A DNA stretch of 64,000 bases, taken from NCBI RefSeq assembly GCF_028802875.1, contig NZ_JARAMP010000001.1, positions 264,055 through 328,054 on the forward strand, written 5' to 3'. Below the pieces are notes generated by a model that had not been told where the DNA came from, did not search any database, and worked only from the letters and a program-made list of their open reading frames with translations. The translations under genes were made by a program, and so were the position numbers. This DNA is from Seohaeicola sp024304985 (GTDB lineage: Bacteria; Pseudomonadota; Alphaproteobacteria; Rhodobacterales; Rhodobacteraceae). Shown piece by piece: positions 1 through 8,920 of the stretch (position 1 is the stretch's first letter; every line of letters begins with the position of its first letter).

Positions 1-443
1 AGCGGGGCGGACCCTGCCAGATTGCCCAGAGAGCCGACACCGATCATCACAGCGCCCAATGTTGCGAACATCGCTGCGGGGAACATCCGCGCGAAAATGA
101 AGTAGGAGGCCATGAGAACGGGAGAGCAGCCCACCCCGATCAGCCCCATCGCGACCCAGATGTGCAGGGGCGTCGTGGCCATGGCGAACAGGGCCGCCCC
201 CCCGCCGCCACCGATGGCCAGGATCACAGCCGCCGTGCGGCGTGGGCCTATCCGGTCCAGCGCCGCGCCGACGGGGATTTGGGCGGCTGCAAAGGTCAGG
301 AACCACAGGCCCGAGGCGAAGGCCAGATCCTCTGGCCCCGCGCCGACATCCTGTTCCAGAACGCGGCTCAGAACGGCAAGAAAGGCCCGGAAGAACTGAC
401 TAAGAACGTAACCCGCACAGAGCAGGATCAGGCCAAGACGCAT
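1..443 (-). CDS. MFS transporter, N-terminal part (cut by window edge)
   Basis: The minus strand is open from an ATG at 441-443 to the window edge, giving about 147 residues with no stop. A good Shine-Dalgarno (GGGAGGAAA) lies 7 bases upstream of the ATG. The translation starts MRLGLILLCAGYVLSQFFRA and shows four or five hydrophobic segments separated by short loops. The loop after the second segment reads PVGAALDRIGPRR, which fits the MFS loop 2-3 signature (G-x-x-x-D-R-x-G-x-R-R). It should be an inner-membrane secondary transporter of the major facilitator superfamily. The substrate cannot be told from this half. Its start faces the methyltransferase gene across about 250 bases that show no other gene. 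Confidence is high for the family, nil for the substrate. Confidence 0.8.
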   Translation of the reverse strand, partial: MRLGLILLCAGYVLSQFFRAFLAVLSRVLEQDVGAGPEDLAFASGLWFLTFAAAQIPVGAALDRIGPRRTAAVILAIGGGGGAALFAMATTPLHIWVAMGLIGVGCSPVLMASYFIFARMFPAAMFATLGAVMIGVGSLGNLAGSAP

Positions 444-691
444 CAGATTTCCTCCCCGAAATCGCGCCTTTGGGTGCCATGTGCCCAAGAATTGTGCAAG
501 GTATGAAAAGATCAGTTTTTGAAATGGCTTTTCCGCCGAAAGGTGATGGATCGGGACTCGTGACCTTGGGCTTGCGGCGTGTATTTCTGACCGGTGGACG
601 GGGCACCCACTTGACGGAACGCGGCCAGAGGGGCATCTGATCGGCAACCCGGATGACAGGCACCGGGTCAGGGGTTCGCCGCCGCCATCCG

Positions 692-1651
692 ATGACACCA
701 CATGATTTTTCCTCGGGCGATCTGATCGCCGACCGCCGCGCGGATTACGCGCTGGCGCTGGCCGAAGCGGGCGACCTGCCTGCGGCGCTGGACCTCATGC
801 AACAGGCGCTGGATCTTGCGCCGCGTTGGGCTGCCGGATGGTTCCGCCTTGGCGAATGGCAAGAGGCGACGGGCGATGCAGATGCCGCGCGGGACAGTTG
901 GCGCAAGGCTCTGGAGATTGACCCGGTGGATCATCTGGGCGCGGGCTTGCGGCTGGATCTGGCGCGCAGCGTCCCGATGGCCGAAGCGATGCCCGCCGCC
1001 TTTGTCGAAACCCTGTTCGATCAATATGCCGCGCGTTTCGAGACCTCGCTTGTCGATCAGCTTGGCTATCAAGGCCCCGCGCAGATCGTGGAGGCACTCT
1101 TGCTGGCCGGACGGACGCGGTTCGAGCGCGTGCTGGATCTGGGCTGCGGCACCGGGCTGATGGGGCAGGCGATCCGCCCCCATGCAGGTTGGCTGGAGGG
1201 CTATGACATTTCCGCCCGGATGCTGGTGCAGGCAAGCGCCAAGGGCATCTACGACGCGCTGCACAAACGCGATCTGTCCAGTCTGGACCTGACAGACGAA
1301 AGCTTCGACCTGATCCTTGCCGCCGATGTCTTCATCTATATCGGCGCGCTGGAGCAGATCGTGGGCTGGGCTGCGGCAAGCCTTGCGCCGGGTGGCGTTC
1401 TGGCCTTCACGCTGGAGGAATTGCCCGAGGATGAGGGCGAACTGCGCCTGCGCCCCTCGCGCCGCTATGCCCATTCCGCCGCTTATGTCGCGCGTCTGCT
1501 GGAACAGGCGGGCTTCGGAGCACCCCAATTCAGCCGCGCCACGTTGCGCATGGATGCCGGTCAGCCCGTCGCCGGGCTGAGCGTTCTGGCGGTCCGCGCG
1601 ACGCAGCCCTTCCGCCGCGAGACGGATGGAGAGGAAATGGCCAGCGCCTGA
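692..1651 (+). CDS. TPR-containing SAM-dependent methyltransferase
   Basis: The protein has 319 residues. Residues 10-90 form tetratricopeptide-like helical repeats (YALALAEAGDLPAALDLMQQ, then a second repeat with WFRLGEWQEATGDADAARDS). They are followed by a class I Rossmann methyltransferase domain with motif I VLDLGCGTGLMG and an LILAADVFIYIGAL post-II segment. This is the layout of TPR-methyltransferases common in Alphaproteobacteria; the acceptor substrate is unknown. I chose the ATG at 692 because the TPR starts just after it. An in-frame ATG at 653 would add 13 arginine-rich residues, and neither start has a strong ribosome binding site. The gene ends 16 bases before the convergent SDR gene, with a perfect 8-bp hairpin over the stop codon. 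Confidence 0.8.
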   Translation: MTPHDFSSGDLIADRRADYALALAEAGDLPAALDLMQQALDLAPRWAAGWFRLGEWQEATGDADAARDSWRKALEIDPVDHLGAGLRLDLARSVPMAEAMPAAFVETLFDQYAARFETSLVDQLGYQGPAQIVEALLLAGRTRFERVLDLGCGTGLMGQAIRPHAGWLEGYDISARMLVQASAKGIYDALHKRDLSSLDLTDESFDLILAADVFIYIGALEQIVGWAAASLAPGGVLAFTLEELPEDEGELRLRPSRRYAHSAAYVARLLEQAGFGAPQFSRATLRMDAGQPVAGLSVLAVRATQPFRRETDGEEMASA

Positions 1652-1660
1652 ACGCTGGCC
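1639..1660. terminator. Hairpin between convergent genes
   Basis: GGCCAGCG (1639-1646), a 6-base loop and CGCTGGCC (1653-1660) form a perfect 8-bp stem. It spans the stop codon of the methyltransferase and lies just before the end of the convergent SDR gene. There is no T-run on either side, so intrinsic termination is uncertain. It could serve as a bidirectional transcript end. Confidence 0.4.
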
Positions 1661-1667
1661 GTATGCG

Positions 1668-2411
1668 TCAGATGCAGCGGCCGCCGTCCACTTCCATGGC
1701 GACGCCGGTGATCATGCTGGCCTCGTCCGAGCAGAGGAAGCAGGCGGCATTGCCCATATCCTCGGGCGTGGAAAAACGGCCCAGCGGGATGGTGGAGAGG
1801 AATTTGGTGCGCATCTCGGGCGTGTCCTCGCCCATGAAGCTGGCCAGAAGCGGCGTCTCGCCCGCCACGGGGCAGATGGCGTTGACGCGCAGTTTCATGG
1901 GGGCGAGTTCCACCGCCATGGTTTTGGTCGCGGTAATCATCCACCCCTTGGAAGCATTATACCAGTTCAGACGCGGACGCGGGCTGAGGCCGGCGGTGGA
2001 GGCGACATTGAGGATCGCGCCGCCATTGGCCTTCATATGCGGCACCAGTTCGCGCGCGGTCAGGTAGACGGATTTGCAGTTCACCGCGAAGACGCGGTCG
2101 AATTCCTCCTCGGTCACATCCTCCATCGGTTTGGGCAGATGGGTGATGCCTGCGTTATTGACCAGAATATCAACCTGTCCGAATGCCTTGATGGCATAGG
2201 CGGCCATCTCGGCCACGCTGGCGCCATCCGCCACGTTGCAGGCGATGGAGAGGGCACCGTTGCCCACTTCCTCGGCCATCGAGGCCGCGCCATCGGCATT
2301 GATATCCACGACCAGCACCCGTGCGCCTTCAGCCGCGAATTTGCGAACGATCCCTGCGCCAAAGCCGCTGGCGCCGCCTGTCACGATGGCGGTTTTTCCT
2401 GTCAGTCTCAT
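1668..2411 (-). CDS. SDR family NAD(P)-dependent oxidoreductase
   Basis: This classical short-chain dehydrogenase of 247 residues has the cofactor motif TGGASGFG near residue 12, the NNAG motif (VNNAGITHLP), a catalytic serine in NVASTAGLS and the YNASK catalytic pair. The C-terminal GVAMEVDGGRCI is typical of the FabG / glucose-1-dehydrogenase-like branch. It presumably oxidises a secondary alcohol or reduces a ketone in the cytosol. It is the last gene of the minus-strand operon that begins with the M20 deacylase at 10204, 27 bases after the aldehyde dehydrogenase. The context therefore suggests it handles an alcohol or keto intermediate of the imported compound. An AAAAGGA ribosome site precedes the ATG. 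The true substrate is unknown. Confidence 0.85.
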   Translation of the reverse strand: MRLTGKTAIVTGGASGFGAGIVRKFAAEGARVLVVDINADGAASMAEEVGNGALSIACNVADGASVAEMAAYAIKAFGQVDILVNNAGITHLPKPMEDVTEEEFDRVFAVNCKSVYLTARELVPHMKANGGAILNVASTAGLSPRPRLNWYNASKGWMITATKTMAVELAPMKLRVNAICPVAGETPLLASFMGEDTPEMRTKFLSTIPLGRFSTPEDMGNAACFLCSDEASMITGVAMEVDGGRCI

Positions 2412-2438
2412 GGTGTTGTCCTTTTCATTGTCTCTGGA

Positions 2439-3893
2439 TCAGCCGTGAAAGGCGGCCACGGTTTTCAGCACGGTAAAGCCATACATCGCCTCAAAGCCCT
2501 TTTCGCGGCCATGGCCGGATTTGCCCATGCCCCCGAAAGGCAGCTCGACCCCACCGCCCGCGCCATAGTTGTTGATGAAGATCTGCCCGGCACGGATGCG
2601 TTTCGCCATCCGCATCTGGCGCGCGCCGTTCTGGCTCCAGACGCTGGCGACAAGGCCATAATCGGTTCCATTGGCGATAGTGACGGCCTCCTCCTCATCC
2701 TCGAAGGGGATGATCACCTGCACAGGACCGAAGATTTCATCCCGCGCAAGGCAGTGATCGGGGCTGACATTGGCGAAAAGCGTCGGGCGCACGTAGTTGC
2801 CGCCATTGGGGGCGCTGACTAGCTGTCCCTGCCCTGCGATCTGCAGATCGGCGCCCTTGTCGATGAAGCCGCTGACGATGGATTTCTGCTTGGCCGAGAT
2901 CAGCGGCCCCACGTCCAGATCGTCCATTGCGCGGCCCACTTTCAGCGCGTCATAGCGCAGGGCCATGCGTTCCACGACCTGATCGTACACGCTGCGCTGC
3001 ACAAGGATGCGGGATGAGGCAGAGCAGGTCTGGCCCGCATTCTGGATGCCCGCATTGACCAGAAACGGCAGGGCGGCGGGGATATCGGCATCCTCGAACA
3101 CGACCTGCGGGGATTTGCCACCCAGTTCCAGCGTGACGGGGATCACGTTCTTCGCCGCTGCTTCCTGCACCATCACGCCGGTGCCCACCGACCCGGTGAA
3201 GCTGATGTGATGCACGCCGGGATGGGCGGTCAGGGCCGCGCCTGCCTCGGACCCAAGCCCCGGCACCACGTTCAGCGCGCCATCGGGCAGGCCCGCTGCC
3301 TTGGCCATTTCCGCAAAGGCCAGCGCGGTGAGGCAGGCATCCTCCGCAGGTTTCAGAACGCAGGCATTGCCCGTGGCCAGGGCCGCCCCGACCGACCGCC
3401 CGATGATCTGCATCGGATAGTTCCACGGCACGATATGCCCCGTCACCCCATGCGGTTCGCGCAAGGTATAGACGGTATAGCCGTCCAGATAGGGGATCGT
3501 CTCGCCATGCAGCTTGTCGGCGGCCCCGCCGTAGAACTCCATATACCGCGCAAGCGCCACGGCATCGGCGCGGGCTTGTTTCAGCGGTTTGCCGACATCC
3601 AGCGCCTCGATCCGGGCCAGATCATCGACACGCTCCAGAACCATCCGGCCCAGTGTCATCAGGATGCGGCCCCGCTCGGCGGCGCTCATCCGCCCCCATG
3701 GGCCATGCCGCGCCGCCTCGGCGGCGGCCACCGCCGCGTCGATATCCGCCCCGGTGCCGCGCGCGATCTGGCCGATCACCTCGCCGGTGGACGGGTTTTC
3801 CAGCGGCAGGTATTGCCCACCCGAGGGCGCCACCCATTCCCCGGCAATCAGGCATTTGGACGGGTCGAACCACAGTCCCAGATCATCGCTCAT
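2439..3893 (-). CDS. NAD(P)-dependent aldehyde dehydrogenase
   Basis: The protein has 484 residues, the usual length for the ALDH superfamily. It shows PWNYP (Asn158), the general base Glu256 in VTLELGGKSP, the nucleophile Cys290 in GQTCSASSR and the EIFGPV motif near the C-terminus. The overall sequence resembles betaine-aldehyde or 4-aminobutyraldehyde-type enzymes. It oxidises an aldehyde to the carboxylic acid with NAD(P)+. A strong GAGGAGGA ribosome site precedes the ATG. It sits 12 bases after the ABC ATPase gene in one operon, so the aldehyde probably derives from the compound imported by that transporter. An ALDH next to an amide hydrolase and a peptide-type transporter would fit breakdown of an N-acylated amine or amino acid, but this is inference. 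Confidence 0.88.
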   Translation of the reverse strand: MSDDLGLWFDPSKCLIAGEWVAPSGGQYLPLENPSTGEVIGQIARGTGADIDAAVAAAEAARHGPWGRMSAAERGRILMTLGRMVLERVDDLARIEALDVGKPLKQARADAVALARYMEFYGGAADKLHGETIPYLDGYTVYTLREPHGVTGHIVPWNYPMQIIGRSVGAALATGNACVLKPAEDACLTALAFAEMAKAAGLPDGALNVVPGLGSEAGAALTAHPGVHHISFTGSVGTGVMVQEAAAKNVIPVTLELGGKSPQVVFEDADIPAALPFLVNAGIQNAGQTCSASSRILVQRSVYDQVVERMALRYDALKVGRAMDDLDVGPLISAKQKSIVSGFIDKGADLQIAGQGQLVSAPNGGNYVRPTLFANVSPDHCLARDEIFGPVQVIIPFEDEEEAVTIANGTDYGLVASVWSQNGARQMRMAKRIRAGQIFINNYGAGGGVELPFGGMGKSGHGREKGFEAMYGFTVLKTVAAFHG

Positions 3894-3905
3894 GCGTCAT
3901 CCTCC

Positions 3906-5498
3906 TCAGGTATTCTCGAATTCCGGCAGGCGTGGCGTCGCGGCCAGAAGCTGCCGTGTATAGGGGTGGCTTGGGGCCGCGAACACATCTGCTGTCACGC
4001 CCTGCTCCACGATCTTGCCCGCTTGCATCACCAGAACGCGGTCGGTCACCTGTTTGACCACCGACAGGTCATGGCTGATGAACAGATAGGTCAGGCCCAG
4101 ACGATCCCCCAGATCGGCCAGCAGATCAAGGATCTGCGCCCGGATCGACACATCCAGCGCCGACACGGCCTCGTCCAGAATGATCAGATCGGGCTTGATG
4201 ATCAGCGCGCGGGCGATGGCGATGCGCTGGCGCTGCCCGCCGGAGAATTCATGGATATACTTGTGCCGATCCTCGGGCGTCAGACCCACGCTTTCCAGCG
4301 CCTCGGCAATCGCGGCATCACGCGCGGTGCCCTGCGGGGGCGTGTCCAGCAGATGGAACGGCTCGCTGACCAGCCGGTCCACACGGTGGCGCGGGTTGAA
4401 GCTGCCATAGGGGTCCTGGAACACCACCTGCATCCGGCGGCGCACGGCGCGATTGGGTTTATGACCAGTAAAGACGGGCTGGCCGTCCAACTGGATCGTG
4501 CCGCCCTGCACCTCCTCCAGCCCCAGAATGGCGCGGGTCAGGGTGGATTTGCCACAACCGGATTCCCCGACCAGCCCCAGCGATTCCCCGCGCCGGATCT
4601 GGAAGCTGACATCATCGACCGCGCGGAACGTGCCCGGCTTGCCCCAGATCCCCCTGCGGGCAGTGGCATAGTCGCGGATCACGCCCTGCACCTGCAACAG
4701 CGGGGTGTCCTGCGGCTGTGCGGCGCGGTCGGGTTGATGGGTCGATGCGGCCAGCAGCGCCTTTGAATAGGGATGCTGCATGCGGTGGAACAAGGCGGGC
4801 GATGGCCCAGCTTCCACCACGCGGCCATGGCGCATGATGACCAGATGATCGGCCATATCGGCCACCACGGCCAGATCGTGGCTGATCATCAGCAGGCCCA
4901 TCCCATCCTCCTGCACCAGCCGTTTGAGCAGGATCAGGATCTGCGCCTGGGTTGTCACGTCCAGCGCGGTGGTCGGCTCGTCCGCAATCAGGAGTTTGGG
5001 CCGCAGCGCGATGGCCATAGCGATGACCACGCGCTGGCGCTGCCCGCCCGACAACTCGTGCGGATAGCGGGTCAGGGGAAAACGGTCCTCGGGCAGTTCG
5101 ACGCGCGCCAGCGCCACCCGCGCGCGCTCCATCGCCTCGGCCCGGCTGACGCGCTCGTGCACCAGAATGGTTTCGGCCACCTGATCGCCGATGCTCTGGA
5201 TCGGGTTCAGCGCCGTCATCGGCTCTTGGAACACCATGCCCATGACGCGGCCCCGCATCCCGCACAGCTCTGGCTCGGACAGGTGCACTACATCCTGCCC
5301 GTCAAGGATCACCCGCCCCGTGGCCCGTGCGCCGTCGGGCAGCAGTCGCATCACGGCCAGCGCGGTCATGGATTTGCCGGACCCGCTTTCGCCGATAACG
5401 CCCACGATCTGCCCCGGCGCGACGGTGAAGGACACGTCATGCAGGATCGGATAATCATGGATGGCCAGGTTCAACGCCTCGATCCGCAGCAGGGTCAT
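3906..5498 (-). CDS. Dipeptide/oligopeptide-type ABC transporter, fused ATPase (DppD-DppF type)
   Basis: The 530-residue protein carries two complete ABC ATPase domains. The first has Walker A GESGSGKS (residues 36-43), signature LSGGQRQRV and Walker B LLIADEPTTALD. The second has Walker A GESGCGKST near 312, signature FSGGQRQRIAIARA and Walker B LIILDEAVSALD. Each is followed by an oligopeptide-transporter C-terminal stretch (HPYSKALLAA, HPYTRQLLAA). This is the one-gene fusion of DppD and DppF common in Proteobacteria. It powers import through the two permeases encoded just upstream; its start overlaps the permease C stop by four bases (ATGA). Substrates of the family include peptides, glutathione, sugars and nickel, and this copy cannot be assigned more closely. 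Confidence 0.92.
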   Translation of the reverse strand: MTLLRIEALNLAIHDYPILHDVSFTVAPGQIVGVIGESGSGKSMTALAVMRLLPDGARATGRVILDGQDVVHLSEPELCGMRGRVMGMVFQEPMTALNPIQSIGDQVAETILVHERVSRAEAMERARVALARVELPEDRFPLTRYPHELSGGQRQRVVIAMAIALRPKLLIADEPTTALDVTTQAQILILLKRLVQEDGMGLLMISHDLAVVADMADHLVIMRHGRVVEAGPSPALFHRMQHPYSKALLAASTHQPDRAAQPQDTPLLQVQGVIRDYATARRGIWGKPGTFRAVDDVSFQIRRGESLGLVGESGCGKSTLTRAILGLEEVQGGTIQLDGQPVFTGHKPNRAVRRRMQVVFQDPYGSFNPRHRVDRLVSEPFHLLDTPPQGTARDAAIAEALESVGLTPEDRHKYIHEFSGGQRQRIAIARALIIKPDLIILDEAVSALDVSIRAQILDLLADLGDRLGLTYLFISHDLSVVKQVTDRVLVMQAGKIVEQGVTADVFAAPSHPYTRQLLAATPRLPEFENT

Positions 5499-6328
5499 CG
5501 CCGGTCCCTCCTGATCCGTGGATCGAACAGGTCGCGCAATCCGTCGCCCATCAGGTTCAGCCCCAGAACCGTCAGCAGGATCGCCATGCCGGGGAATATC
5601 GCCATATGCGGCGCGAGAGAGATCATCGTCTGGCTGTCGGCCAGCATCCGCCCCCAGCTGGGAATAGGCGGCTGTGCGCCAAGGCCGACATAGGAAAGCG
5701 CCGCTTCGGCCAGAATGCCAAGGCTGAACTGGATCGTGCCCTGCACGATCAACAGGTTGGTGACATTAGGCAGGATATGTTCGGCACTGATCCGGACCGC
5801 GCCCTTGCCCGCCACACGTGCGGCCAGCACGTAATCGCGGGTCCACAGGCTGAGCGCCGCGCCGCGCGTGAGGCGGGCGAAGACGGGGATGTTGAAGATG
5901 CCGATGGCGATGATCGCGTTCAGCGCGGATGGCCCGAACACGGCGGTAATCATGATGGCGATCAGCAGGGACGGAAAGGCAAAGACCAGATCATTGCCGC
6001 GCATGATCACCTCGTCCAGCAGGCTGCCGCGCCGCGCGGCGGCGGCCAGCCCCAAGGGCACGCCCAGCCCCATGCCGATCACCACGGCGACCACCGCCAC
6101 GGCGATGGAGGTGCGCGCGCCCACCATGATCATCGACAGGATATCGCGCCCGAAATGATCCGTGCCCAAAGGATGCGCCGCCGAGGGGGGCTTCATCTTG
6201 TTGGGAATATCCATCGCGCCCACGTCCTGCGGCACCCAGATGAAACTGATGAGCGCCGCGCCGACGAAGATCAGCGACAGCGCCAGCCCGATCACGAGCG
6301 CGCGGTTGGTCAGGGCTGCGCGGATCAT
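5495..6328 (-). CDS. Peptide-type ABC transporter permease (DppC family)
   Basis: The true start is the ATG at 6326-6328, which overlaps the stop of the upstream permease (ATGA). Upstream sequence in this frame is only the shadow of that gene. The 277-residue product begins MIRAALTNRALVIGLALSLI and has a cytoplasmic N-terminus, about six membrane segments and the binding-protein-dependent permease (EAA) loop near AARVAGKGAVRISAEHILPN. The HPLGTDHFGRDILS stretch is diagnostic of DppC/OppC proteins. It forms the membrane channel with the DppB-type partner. It lies between that gene and the fused ATPase, with four-base overlaps at both ends, so translational coupling is likely. Confidence 0.92.
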   Translation of the reverse strand: MIRAALTNRALVIGLALSLIFVGAALISFIWVPQDVGAMDIPNKMKPPSAAHPLGTDHFGRDILSMIMVGARTSIAVAVVAVVIGMGLGVPLGLAAAARRGSLLDEVIMRGNDLVFAFPSLLIAIMITAVFGPSALNAIIAIGIFNIPVFARLTRGAALSLWTRDYVLAARVAGKGAVRISAEHILPNVTNLLIVQGTIQFSLGILAEAALSYVGLGAQPPIPSWGRMLADSQTMISLAPHMAIFPGMAILLTVLGLNLMGDGLRDLFDPRIRRDRR

Positions 6329-7272
6329 CGCCGCCCCCTCAGCCGTGGATCGACGGCGGCATAGGCCACGTCCACGGCGAAATTCACCACGATCACGGCA
6401 AAGACCAGCAGCATCACCACGGATTCCACCACGATCAGATCGCGGGCGGAAATCGCCTGAAAGACCAGCCGCCCCAGCCCCGGCAGGAAAAACACATTCT
6501 CGATGATGATCGCGCCCGCCATGAGGAATGAAAACTGCATCCCGATGATCGTCAGCACCGGGATCATCGCATTGCGCAGCGCGTGACGCCACAAGACCTG
6601 TCGCCGCGTCAGGCCCTTGGCCCGCGCCGTGCGGATGAAATCCTCGGACAGCGTATCCAGCAGGCTTGATCGCATCACCCGCGTCAGGATGCTGGCCTGC
6701 GGCAAGGCCAGCGCGATGGCGGGCAGCGTCAGGCTTTTAATGGCTGGCCAGATCCCCTGCTCCCAGCCTGCGAAGCCGCCAGCCGAGAACCAACGCAGGT
6801 TGATGGCAAAGACCAGCACCATCAGCATGGCGAACCAGAAATTCGGGATCGCCACACCCAGCTGCGTGACCCCCATCACCCCCATATCCACCGCCGACCC
6901 GCGCCGCGAGGCCGCCCAGACACCCGCCGGAAAGGCGATCAGCGTGCTGAGCGTCAACGCATACAGCGCCAGCGGCAGGCTGATCCACAGGCGCTCTGAA
7001 ATCATCTCGGCCACGGGTGTGCGATAGGTATAGGAGGTGCCGAAATCCCCTGTCAGCATACCGCCGACCCATGACAGGTAGCGTTCAAGGATGGTGCCGT
7101 TCAGGCCCAATTGCTCGCGCAGCGCCGCCAGCGTGTCGGCTTGGGCGTTCATGCCCAGCATATAGGCGGCCGGATCGCCCGGAACGACCTCGATCGCCAG
7201 AAAGATCACGAGGCTTGCAACGGCCAGCGAGATCACCAGCGACACCAGCCGTTTCAGCACATAGCGCAGCAT
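6325..7272 (-). CDS. Peptide-type ABC transporter permease (DppB family)
   Basis: The 315-residue protein starts MLRYVLKRLVSLVISLAVAS, the usual DppB/OppB N-terminus. It continues with VVPGDPAAYMLG, six predicted membrane segments and the EAA loop FIRTARAKGLTRRQVLWRHA. It pairs with the DppC-type permease downstream. The gene follows the substrate-binding protein gene after 135 bases that hold a GC hairpin and one copy of the short interspersed repeat. That spacing probably separates a highly expressed binding protein from the membrane components. The family call is secure; the substrate is not known. Confidence 0.92.
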   Translation of the reverse strand: MLRYVLKRLVSLVISLAVASLVIFLAIEVVPGDPAAYMLGMNAQADTLAALREQLGLNGTILERYLSWVGGMLTGDFGTSYTYRTPVAEMISERLWISLPLALYALTLSTLIAFPAGVWAASRRGSAVDMGVMGVTQLGVAIPNFWFAMLMVLVFAINLRWFSAGGFAGWEQGIWPAIKSLTLPAIALALPQASILTRVMRSSLLDTLSEDFIRTARAKGLTRRQVLWRHALRNAMIPVLTIIGMQFSFLMAGAIIIENVFFLPGLGRLVFQAISARDLIVVESVVMLLVFAVIVVNFAVDVAYAAVDPRLRGRR

Positions 7273-7326
7273 TCGCCCCGTCTCTCGCGCGCAACTGACC
7301 GGTCAAGCCGTGGCGCGCGCCCTCAA

Positions 7327-7350
7327 CTTCATCTTGCCCAAAATACTCCC
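7327..7350 (+). repeat. Short interspersed repeat, copy A
   Basis: CTTCATCTTGCCCAAAATA at 7327-7345 is followed by CTCCC and a GC-rich hairpin region. The same 19-base core (CTTCWTYTTGCYYMAAATA) recurs near 12195, 30953 (reverse strand) and 45673, always between genes. This copy lies between the substrate-binding protein gene and the permeases. Confidence 0.65.
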
Positions 7351-7363
7351 GCGCGGCGCGCTC

Positions 7364-7388
7364 CCCCGCGCACCACAGGCACGCGGGG
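7364..7388. other. Intercistronic GC hairpin after the binding-protein gene
   Basis: CCCCGCG (7364-7370) and CGCGGGG (7382-7388) form a 7-bp stem with an 11-base loop. It lies between the ABC binding-protein gene and its permeases, which are read on the minus strand. No T-run follows in that direction. It could stabilise the binding-protein mRNA or reduce read-through; this is inferred from position only. Confidence 0.4.
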
Positions 7389-7407
7389 TTTTCCGGCGCG
7401 AACGGGT

Positions 7408-8892
7408 TCAGTCTTGCCAATAAACCGCTGTCAGATCGGTCGCCTGCGTCGGCGCATTCTCCCACAGGCCCACGACCTTGGCATTGGCCACGCTGAGTGC
7501 TGCCAGTTGGAACAGGTAGCCGTTCACATAATCCGCCGAGATTTTCTCCTGCGCCTGTTTCAGCAGCGCCGAACGCGCGGCCGGATCGGTTGCCGCCGTC
7601 AGATCGGCCATGATCTTTTGGAAATCGGCATTGTCATACTGGAAGTAATATTCGGGATTGGCATAGATCCCGATATCCATCGGTTCGGTATGGCTGACGA
7701 TGGTCAGGCCGAAATCCTTGCCCGTGAACACCTGCTCCAGCCACTGCGCCCATTCCAGATTGGTGATCTCGGTCTCGATCCCCACTGCGCGCAACTGGGC
7801 CGCAATGATCTCGCCCCCGCGCCGCGCGTAAGACGGCGGCGGCAGTTTCAGCGTGGTGCTGAACCCATCGGGAAAACCCGCCTCGGCCAACAGCGATTTC
7901 GCCAGTTCCGGGTCATAGGCCGAATTGCCGGTCAGATCGACATAATCGGGATGATGCGGTGCGAAATGGCTGCCGATGGGCGTGCCATAGCCGAACATGG
8001 CCCCGTCGATGATCGCCTGACGGTCAATCGCATGGGCCAAAGCCTTGCGCACGCGCACATCGTCAAAGGGGGCCTGCTTGTTGTTGGTGGACAGGATCGT
8101 CTCGCCCTCGGTCGAGCCGACCAGCACCTGAAAGCGCGGATCAGCATCGAATTGCGGCAGGTTCTCGGGGGCCGGGAAGCCCGCGAAAGCGTGCACATCC
8201 TCGGCCATCACGGCGGCAAAGGCCGCAGTCGGATCGCTGATGAACTTGAAGGTGGCACGGTCCAGCTTGGCAGGCTCGCCCCAGTAATCGGGGTTCTTCA
8301 CGATGTCGATGCGGTCGCCCTGCACCCAGTTGTCGAATTTGAAGGCACCAGTGCCCACAGGGTTGGTCTTGATGTTCTCGATGCTCTCGGGGGCCACGAT
8401 CACAGCATCGCCCCAAGCCATGTTGAACAGGAAAGCGCCATTCGGCGCAGCCAGCGTGACCTGCACGGTCAGCGGATCGACCACGGTCACATCCGTGATC
8501 CCGGCAAACAGCGCCTTCTGTGCGTTCACCGAATCCTCGGCGCGGGCACGGTCAAGGCTGAACTTCACATCCTCGGCGTCCATCGTGGTGCCGTCGTGAA
8601 AGGTCACGCCCTCGTGCAGCTTGAAGGTATAGACGGTCCCGTCCTCCGAGATCTCCCAGCTTTCGGCCAGACCGGGATTCACCGATCCATCCGGGCCGAA
8701 ACGGGTCAAACCCTCGAACACATTGGCATAGAGAACCGAGTCAATCGCACCTGCGGCGGCACTGGTCGGGTCCAGATGCGGCGGTTCAAGCTGCATGCCG
8801 ACAACGATATCCGTCTTGGCCTGCGCCATGCCGACACCGGCCACCAGTGCCAGCGCACTGACCATCCCGCGCGTGAAGTTCACATAAGTCAT
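7408..8892 (-). CDS. ABC transporter substrate-binding protein (family 5, peptide type)
   Basis: The 494-residue protein has an N-terminal signal peptide ending near GVGMAQA. It continues with the family 5 solute-binding pattern: QLEPPHLDPTSAA, then NVFEGLTRFGPDGSVNPGLA and the motif LAESWEISEDGTVYTFKLHEGVTFHDG. It should bind the transported solute in the periplasm and deliver it to the DppB/DppC-type permeases. The gene sits 28 bases after the M20 deacylase gene and before the permease genes. Family 5 proteins bind peptides but also opines, nickel or oligosaccharides. The neighbouring deacylase suggests an N-acyl or peptide-bond substrate. The ligand cannot be read from sequence. Confidence 0.9.
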   Translation of the reverse strand: MTYVNFTRGMVSALALVAGVGMAQAKTDIVVGMQLEPPHLDPTSAAAGAIDSVLYANVFEGLTRFGPDGSVNPGLAESWEISEDGTVYTFKLHEGVTFHDGTTMDAEDVKFSLDRARAEDSVNAQKALFAGITDVTVVDPLTVQVTLAAPNGAFLFNMAWGDAVIVAPESIENIKTNPVGTGAFKFDNWVQGDRIDIVKNPDYWGEPAKLDRATFKFISDPTAAFAAVMAEDVHAFAGFPAPENLPQFDADPRFQVLVGSTEGETILSTNNKQAPFDDVRVRKALAHAIDRQAIIDGAMFGYGTPIGSHFAPHHPDYVDLTGNSAYDPELAKSLLAEAGFPDGFSTTLKLPPPSYARRGGEIIAAQLRAVGIETEITNLEWAQWLEQVFTGKDFGLTIVSHTEPMDIGIYANPEYYFQYDNADFQKIMADLTAATDPAARSALLKQAQEKISADYVNGYLFQLAALSVANAKVVGLWENAPTQATDLTAVYWQD

Positions 8893-8920
8893 GTTGTTCT
8901 CTCCCTGTTGAGCAAGCTGC